Of a stretch of 64,000 nt of DNA, positions 58,599-64,000 are shown in pieces; within the stretch, counting starts at the first letter, position 1, and every line of letters starts with the position of its first letter. The position numbers were made by a program, and so were the translations under genes. The notes beneath the pieces are model-generated. The model was not told the origin of the DNA. It did not search any database and saw only the letters and a list, made by a program, of their open reading frames with translations. Source of the stretch: DASUPK01 sp963804595 (GTDB lineage: Bacteria; Actinomycetota; Thermoleophilia; Solirubrobacterales; 70-9). The stretch is from the NCBI GenBank assembly GCA_963804595.1, contig CAWDQZ010000011.1, positions 58,361 through 122,360 of the forward strand, given 5' to 3'.

Positions 58599-59385
58599 AT
58601 GACGGCTGACAAGCAGGACGCTCCGCTCGAAATCCGTACGGACCAGTTCGATGCCGTGATCTTCGACCTGGACGGCGTGATCACGGATACCGCCTCCGTC
58701 CACGGGGCCGCCTGGAAGCAGATGTTCGATGAGTGGCTCGCGACCCGCGCGCAAAGCGAAGGCGAGGACCACCGGCCGTTCTCGGATGACGACTACTACG
58801 GATACGTAGACGGAAAGCCGCGCTACGACGGAGTCCGGTCGTTTCTTGCCTCGCGTGGGATCTCGCTCCCGCGCGGCCAGCCAGGCGATCCCCCAGCCGC
58901 CGAAACCGTATGCGGGTTGGGCAATCGCAAGGACGAACTCTTCCTCGCCTTGCTGCGAGAGGGTGGGGTCGCCTCTTTCCCGTCCTCGATCGAGTTGCTG
59001 CGGCAGCTGCGGGCAGACGGGAGTCGCACGGCGATCATCTCCGCGTCGCGCAACTGCGTCCAGGTGCTCGAGGCTGCCGGAATCACCCGGCTCTTCGACG
59101 CGAAGGTCGATGGCGTGGACGCCGAGGCGCTGGGGCTGGAGGGCAAACCAGCCCCCGCGGTATTCCTCGAGGCCGCGAGCCGGCTCGGAGTCGAGCCGGA
59201 ACGGGCCGCCGTAGTCGAGGACGCGCTCGCCGGCGTAGAGGCCGGCCACCGTGGGGGTTTTGGGCTGGTCATCGGCATCGACCGTGGCGGCCATGCGCGA
59301 GGCGCTGCGGGAGCGGGGCGCCGACGTCGTCGTCGCTGACCTCAGTGCCGTGCGCGTTTCGTCGACCAAGCACGACGGCCGATGA
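58599..59385 (+). CDS. HAD-type beta-phosphoglucomutase, with a +1 frameshift
   Basis: About 261 residues. Motif I FDLDGVITDT has the nucleophile Asp and acid/base Asp; motif II is IISAS; the Lys is in GLEGKPAPAVFLEAA and motif IV is VVEDALAGVEAGHRGG. It converts beta-glucose 1-phosphate to glucose 6-phosphate. One extra base near 59296 breaks the last 30 residues; in the corrected frame it ends at TGA 59383-59385, overlapping the GH65 ATG (ATGA), which supports the correction. ATG 58599 is used; TTG 58581 is possible. Confidence 0.88.
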
Positions 59386-61811
59386 GCGACGCGGCGGCCG
59401 CGGGGACGCCGACCCTGAGCCGCTGGTCGCTCGTCTACGAGGGCTTCGATCCGGCCCAGGAGCCCCTGCGCGAGGCGCTCTGCGCGCTCGGGAACGGGCG
59501 CTTCGCCAGCCGTGGCGCGGCCCCCGAGGCGAATGCCGACGGGACTCACTACCCGGGCACCTACGCGGCCGGCGTGTACAACCGGCTGAAGAGCGAGGTG
59601 GCGGGCCGCGAGGTGGAGGACGAGTCGCTCGTCAACCTGCCGAACTGGCTCCACCTCGCCTTCCGGATCGAGGATGGCGAGTGGTTCGACGTCCGCGAGG
59701 TCGAGCTCGTCGATTACCGTCAGGCACTCGATTTGCGCCGAGCGGTGCTGACGCGGAGGGTTCGGTTCCGTGATGCCGAGGGCCATGAGACCGTGATTGC
59801 GCAGCAGCGCTTCTTGAGCATGGCGAGACCGAACGTGTTCGCGCTGGAGATGACTCTCCTCCCGGTCAACTGGTCGGGCCGGGTGACGTTCCGCTCCGCG
59901 CTCGACGGCCGGGTGTCGAACGGCGGGGTCGCGCGCTACCGCGGCCTTGCCAGCCGCCACCTGGTGCCGATCGAGGCGCGAGCCGAGGACTCCGAGATCA
60001 TCCTGCTCCAGGTCGAGACCAGCCAGTCGCACATCCGGGTGGCCGAGGCCGCGCGGACCCGGCTGCGTCGCGGTGGCGAGGTCGGGGCGCCGGCGACCAC
60101 GGCGATCCAGGAACAGGCCTATATCGGCCTCGAGATCTCCTCTGAGGTGGCCCAGGGGGAGGAGATCGCGGTGGAGAAGGTCACGACCGTGTACACGTCG
60201 AGGGAGCCGGCGGTGTCCGAACCGGTCCTGGAGGCCGGCAGCGAGGTGGTCCGCCTGTCCGGCTTCGACGAGCTGCTCGATGAGCACGCATTGCGCTGGG
60301 AGGAGCTCTGGGATCTGTGCTCGCTCGAGTTGGAGGACGAGGAGGACCTGGTCCCCACCGAGTTGCGTCTCCATATCTTCCACCTGCTGGCGAACATCTC
60401 CGAGCACGCCGCCGACATCGACGCCGGAGTTCCAGCCCGCGGACTCGCCGGTGAGGCGTACCGCGGGCACGTGTTCTGGGACGCCCTCTTCGTCTACCCC
60501 TTCCTCAACCTGCGTCTACCGGATCTGAGCCGGGCCCTGATCCGTTATCGCTACCGGCGGCTCAACTCGGCTCGCTGGGCCGCGAGGGATGCGGGGTACG
60601 ACGGGGCCATGTACCCGTGGCAGAGCGGCTCGAACGGCACCGAGCTGACCCCGACGCTCCACCTCAACCCCCGCTCCGGCCACTGGACCCCCGACAACTC
60701 CAGGCTCCAACGACACATCAATGCCGCGCTCGCATACGACGTCTGGCTGTATCACCAAGCCACCAACGACATCGAGTTCCTCGCCCTCTGCGGGGCCGAG
60801 ATGTTCATCGAGATCGCGCGCTTCTGGGCCAGCATCACGACATACGACTCGGCTCGCGACCGTTACCTGATCCCCGGGGTGGTCGGTCCCGACGAGTACC
60901 ACGATGCCTATCCAGGGTCCGAGCGGCCCGGAATCGACAACAACGCCTACACCAACGCGATGGCGGCTTGGGTGCTCTGGCGAGTCCAGGACGTCCTCGG
61001 GGCGCTTCCCGAGCAGCGTCGTGAGGAGCTCTCACACACGCTCGTGCTGGGGCGCGAGGAGATCGAGCGGTGGGAGGAGATCAGCCGCAAGCTCTTCCTT
61101 CCCTTCCACGATGACGGGGTCCTGAGCCAGTTCGAGGGCTACGAAGAGCTGGAGGAGCTCGACTGGGAAAGCTACCGGGCGAGGTACGGGAACATCCAGC
61201 GGCTGGACCGGATCCTCGAGGCCGAGGGGGACAGCCCGAACCGGTACAAGGCCTCGAAGCAGGCGGACGCGCTGATGCTCTTCTACCTGCTCTCCGCGGA
61301 CGAGCTGGGGGAGCTCTTCGCCCGCCTCGGCTACCCGTTCGAGCACGACACCATCCCCAAGAACGTCGAGTACTACACGGCGCGCACGTCCCACGGCTCC
61401 ACCCTGAGCAAGGTGGTGCACGCCTGGGTGCTGGTCCGCTCCGATCGCGAGCGAGCCTGGCAGCTGCTCTCCGAGGCGCTCGAGAGCGATCTCCTCGACC
61501 TACAAGGCGGCACCACTCCGGAAGGGGTCCACCTCGGCGCGATGGCCGGAGCCGTGGATCTGGTTCAACGTGCCTTCACGGGGCTGGAGACCAGAGATGA
61601 GGTGCTGTGGCTCGACCCCAGAATCCCCGAGGAGCTGTCAAGGCTTGACCTCAGGCTCCGCTATCGGCGTCACTGGGGGCTGGAGATCGAGATCACCAGA
61701 GACCGCGTCAGGGTCAGCGCCCGGCCTGCCGACACCTACCCGATCAGGATCGGCATCTGGGGCGAGATCTTCGAGCTGCACGCCGGTGCTTCCGTCGAGC
61801 GCGCGCTCTGA
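59382..61811 (+). CDS. Glycoside hydrolase family 65 disaccharide phosphorylase
   Basis: An 809-residue inverting phosphorylase that splits maltose, trehalose or kojibiose with phosphate, giving beta-glucose 1-phosphate and glucose. N-terminal beta-sandwich, then an (alpha/alpha)6 barrel: the general acid is E505 in VVGPDEYHDAYPG, and the phosphate-binding site follows in YKASKQADALMLFYLL and TSHGSTLSKVVHAWV. A small C-terminal beta-domain closes it. The preceding HAD enzyme uses its product. The exact sugar cannot be read from sequence alone. Confidence 0.93.
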   Translation: MSDAAAAGTPTLSRWSLVYEGFDPAQEPLREALCALGNGRFASRGAAPEANADGTHYPGTYAAGVYNRLKSEVAGREVEDESLVNLPNWLHLAFRIEDGEWFDVREVELVDYRQALDLRRAVLTRRVRFRDAEGHETVIAQQRFLSMARPNVFALEMTLLPVNWSGRVTFRSALDGRVSNGGVARYRGLASRHLVPIEARAEDSEIILLQVETSQSHIRVAEAARTRLRRGGEVGAPATTAIQEQAYIGLEISSEVAQGEEIAVEKVTTVYTSREPAVSEPVLEAGSEVVRLSGFDELLDEHALRWEELWDLCSLELEDEEDLVPTELRLHIFHLLANISEHAADIDAGVPARGLAGEAYRGHVFWDALFVYPFLNLRLPDLSRALIRYRYRRLNSARWAARDAGYDGAMYPWQSGSNGTELTPTLHLNPRSGHWTPDNSRLQRHINAALAYDVWLYHQATNDIEFLALCGAEMFIEIARFWASITTYDSARDRYLIPGVVGPDEYHDAYPGSERPGIDNNAYTNAMAAWVLWRVQDVLGALPEQRREELSHTLVLGREEIERWEEISRKLFLPFHDDGVLSQFEGYEELEELDWESYRARYGNIQRLDRILEAEGDSPNRYKASKQADALMLFYLLSADELGELFARLGYPFEHDTIPKNVEYYTARTSHGSTLSKVVHAWVLVRSDRERAWQLLSEALESDLLDLQGGTTPEGVHLGAMAGAVDLVQRAFTGLETRDEVLWLDPRIPEELSRLDLRLRYRRHWGLEIEITRDRVRVSARPADTYPIRIGIWGEIFELHAGASVERAL

Positions 61812-61864
61812 CAGCGCGGCGGTGAACGAGGTACGGGCCTTACGGATTCGGGTATGCGGATGGC

Positions 61865-62444
61865 ATGGGGAAGTTCGAGGCCCGGGTCGAGCGGTTGACG
61901 CTGCGCGACGGCTCGATCGTGATCGTCAGGCGCTCGAGCGGGACGACCGTCCATTGGTCCAGGCGGTCTTCGACCAGATGGGCGAGGAGGCGCGCTACCG
62001 GCGTTTCCTCGGCTTCAAGAAGCAGCTCTCGGCCAGGGATCTGGAGACGTTGACCGCGGTTGACCATCACGGCCACGAGGCGTTGGTAGCGCTCGATGCC
62101 GAGACCGGAGAGGCGATAGGGGTGGCGCGGCTGATCCAGGAGCCGGGACGGCCGGACACCGCGGAGGCGTCGGTCTCCGTGGCCGACGCTGGCAAGGACG
62201 CGGTTTGGGCGAGCATGCTTCTGGAGCGGTTGGTGACGAGGGCGCACGAGGAAGGGGTGCGACGATTCACCGCTGTGCTCCTGACTCGCAACCAGGCGAT
62301 GCTGCATCTCTTCGAGCACGTGGGGCCGCCCGGATCGCCTCTCGCTACGGGGACACCCTCGAGCTCGAGGTCGAGCTTCCGTTCGAGACCGGCGCGCCCA
62401 TGGAGGCGATTCGCGCGGCCGCGGCCGGCGAGGTGCACGAGTAG
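61865..62444 (+). pseudogene. GNAT N-acetyltransferase broken by four indels
   Basis: A typical GNAT acetyltransferase is spread over frames: MGKFEARVERLTLRDGSIVI, then after a lost base near 61931 DRPLVQAVFDQMGEEARYRR, HHGHEALVALDAETGEAIG; around 62187-62213 a loss and a gain scramble WQGRGLGSMLLERL, the acetyl-CoA motif; after another loss near 62321 ARIASRYGDTLELEVELPF. Corrected length is 193 residues with no other defect. Sequence error or recent inactivation are both possible. Substrate unknown. Confidence 0.75.
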
Positions 62445-62505
62445 AGATCCCGCCGCCGAACGCGCTCCCCTGGCAACCGGAGTGGGCGTGCGCGATGATT
62501 CGAGC

Positions 62506-64000
62506 GTGAGCCATGTCTTCTTTCCGATCCTCCTGGGGATCGGGCTGCTGGTGTTCGGGGGGATCATCGCCGCCAGGGCGCGGCTCCTGTTCGCGGCACG
62601 GCCCGCAGCGCGCTGGGACCGGATTCCCGAGCGGATCAGGCAGACGATCCTCTACGGACTCGGCCAGCGCAAGTTCCTCTCCGGCGAGCAGCCTGCGGGG
62701 ATCATGCACGCGCTCGTCTTCTGGGGCTTCGTGGTCCTGTTGCTCCAGGTGGTCACGCTGTACGGGCGGGCGTTCGACGCGGGCTGGAACATCCCCGGCT
62801 TCGCGCCCGACGAGCCGCTGGGCCCGCCCTTCTTCATCGCCCGCGACCTGCTCGAGGCCAGCGTGATCGTAGGCGTCACCTACATGCTCTACCGGCGGGT
62901 CGTCCTGCACACGCCGCGGCTGTTCGGCCTCGGCCGAGCCGAGCAGCGCTACCGCGAGGCCCCGCATTGGGAGGGCGTCCTGATCCTGGTGATGATCCTG
63001 CTGATCATGGTCGGCGGCCTGCTTTACGACGCCGGCCTGCTGGTCGCAGACGACATCCACGGCCACGAGCGCGACTTTGCGCCGCTGACCGCGCTAGTGG
63101 CCGCGGCACTCGGGGGCCTCTCCCCTTCCGCGGCGCGCACGGTGAGCGACGTCGGCTGGTGGCTGCACAACCTCACCGTGCTGGCGTTCCTGTGCCTGCT
63201 GCCCCTGTCCAAGCACTTCCACGTCATCACAGCGATCCCGAACGTGTTCTTTGCCAAGCTCCCGCCCCGCGGCGCTGAGCGACCGCTCGAGGTGACCCAC
63301 GTGCCGGCCGCTCCCGTCGCCGCCCTGGAGCCGCCGCCCGAGGGTCTCGTCGGAGTGGCCTCGCTGTCCGACGTCACCTGGAAGCAGGTGCTCGACGCGT
63401 TCTCGTGCACCGAGTGCGGCCGCTGCACGGCCGTCTGCCCCGCCACCGCCTCGGGCACGCCGCTGGCCCCGCGGCAGGTGATCCTGGACATCCGGGATCG
63501 CCTGTACGACCACCCCGAGGAGCAGCGGAACGGCGACGGCTCCTCGGCGCCGTTGATTTCAGGGGAGGCGCTGTGGGCGTGCACGACGTGCATGGCCTGC
63601 GTGGAGGCGTGCCCGGTGGGGATCGAGCACGTCCCGACGATCGTGGACATGCGCCGAAACCTCGTCGATCAGGGCGAGCTGGATCCGCTCCTTCAGCAGA
63701 CGCTCGAGAACTACGGCAACCAGGGCAACTCCTACGGCAAGTCGGCGCGGCTTCGGGCCCGATGGGCCAAGGGCCTGGACTTCAAGATCCCGGACGCGCG
63801 GAGCGAGCCGGTGGAGTACGTGTGGTTCGTGGGCGACTTCGCGTCGTTCGACGAGCGCGTCCAGGTCGCCTCGCAGTCCGTGGCGCGGATCCTGCACGAC
63901 GCCGGCGTGTCGTTCGGGTTGCTGTACGAGGGCGAGCGCAACTCGGGCAACGACGTTCGCCGGATCGGCGAGGAGGGGCTGTTCGAGATGCTGGTCGAGC
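62506..64000 (+). CDS. Membrane Fe-S oxidoreductase (FadF/HdrCD-like), 3' end outside window
   Basis: At least 498 residues, continuing past the window end. The N-terminal 270 residues form about six hydrophobic helices like the NarI/DsrM heme b subunit, with possible heme histidines in IMHALVFWGFVV and DVGWWLHNL. Two 4Fe-4S motifs follow: CTECGRCTAVCPA (from about residue 302) and CTTCMACVEACPVG (about 358). A cysteine-rich domain would be next. Such proteins pass electrons between flavoproteins or acyl-CoA dehydrogenases and the quinone pool. GTG 62506 gives the first helix FFPILLGIGLLVFGG. Confidence 0.85.
   Translation, partial: MSHVFFPILLGIGLLVFGGIIAARARLLFAARPAARWDRIPERIRQTILYGLGQRKFLSGEQPAGIMHALVFWGFVVLLLQVVTLYGRAFDAGWNIPGFAPDEPLGPPFFIARDLLEASVIVGVTYMLYRRVVLHTPRLFGLGRAEQRYREAPHWEGVLILVMILLIMVGGLLYDAGLLVADDIHGHERDFAPLTALVAAALGGLSPSAARTVSDVGWWLHNLTVLAFLCLLPLSKHFHVITAIPNVFFAKLPPRGAERPLEVTHVPAAPVAALEPPPEGLVGVASLSDVTWKQVLDAFSCTECGRCTAVCPATASGTPLAPRQVILDIRDRLYDHPEEQRNGDGSSAPLISGEALWACTTCMACVEACPVGIEHVPTIVDMRRNLVDQGELDPLLQQTLENYGNQGNSYGKSARLRARWAKGLDFKIPDARSEPVEYVWFVGDFASFDERVQVASQSVARILHDAGVSFGLLYEGERNSGNDVRRIGEEGLFEMLVE

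Noticed and set aside
58518..60470. 650-residue minus-strand frame opposite the HAD and GH65 genes
   Set aside because: Shadow of GH65; Arg/Leu/Asp-rich without any recognisable domain order.

Overview
This is a compact, high-GC stretch from an actinobacterium. Class Thermoleophilia (Solirubrobacterales-like) is my inference from gene content: GTG/TTG starts, many 4-bp ATGA overlaps, coupled half-CHAD proteins, a DUF6328 protein, TadE/TadG-like secretion proteins and many small SnoaL/SRPBCC/VOC proteins. No phage, insertion sequence or CRISPR array is visible.

Region by region. 1-12.4 kb is a phosphate and polyphosphate locus: pstC (partial), pstA, pstB, phoU, an exopolyphosphatase, a Drr-type ABC exporter on the other strand, two coupled half-CHAD proteins, polyphosphate kinase, and a DUF47-Pit low-affinity phosphate transporter. 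12.4-18.2 kb holds envelope and sugar genes (processive glycosyltransferase, EamA permease, polysaccharide deacetylase, a sugar epimerase with a membrane tail, a DegT aminotransferase) and a ppGpp-hydrolase-like HD protein. 18.4-21.5 kb has two TadE-like proteins and a three-part TadG/VanY/lytic transglycosylase fusion. 21.5-26.2 kb is small accessory genes separated by two families of dispersed palindromic repeats. 26.2-37.9 kb is housekeeping: enoyl-CoA hydratase, uvrC, rapZ, an ABC exporter, then gap-pgk-tpiA-gpmI-tgt. 38-44.9 kb has a Ser/Thr kinase with a lipoprotein, a phosphoesterase, an M48 protease, rlmH, argS, ccmH, a TlpA-like thioredoxin and tRNA-Gly(CCC). 45-58.6 kb is a patchy accessory region: empty stretches, remnants, a universal stress protein, sugar kinase, PHP phosphatase, serine hydrolase, Nramp-like transporter, patatin and a histone-like protein. 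58.6-64 kb has a beta-phosphoglucomutase/GH65 phosphorylase pair, a GNAT protein and a membrane Fe-S oxidoreductase cut by the window end.

How the genes work together. Pst and Pit import phosphate, PhoU and DUF47 are the matching regulators, PPK1 stores phosphate as polyphosphate, Ppx degrades it, and the CHAD proteins probably bind it. The gap-to-gpmI block gives four consecutive lower-glycolysis steps. GH65 plus its HAD partner feed disaccharides into glucose 6-phosphate.

Two cautions and one highlight. At least ten genes, including pgk and pstB, carry single-base insertions or deletions beyond which the protein continues perfectly in another frame. This looks like residual sequence error rather than decay, so several genes are annotated across the frameshift. 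The most novel-looking non-coding signals are a 46-49-bp inverted-repeat family (four copies) and a family built around CATGCAAAGC (six copies), which lie interleaved at 21.95-22.19 kb.
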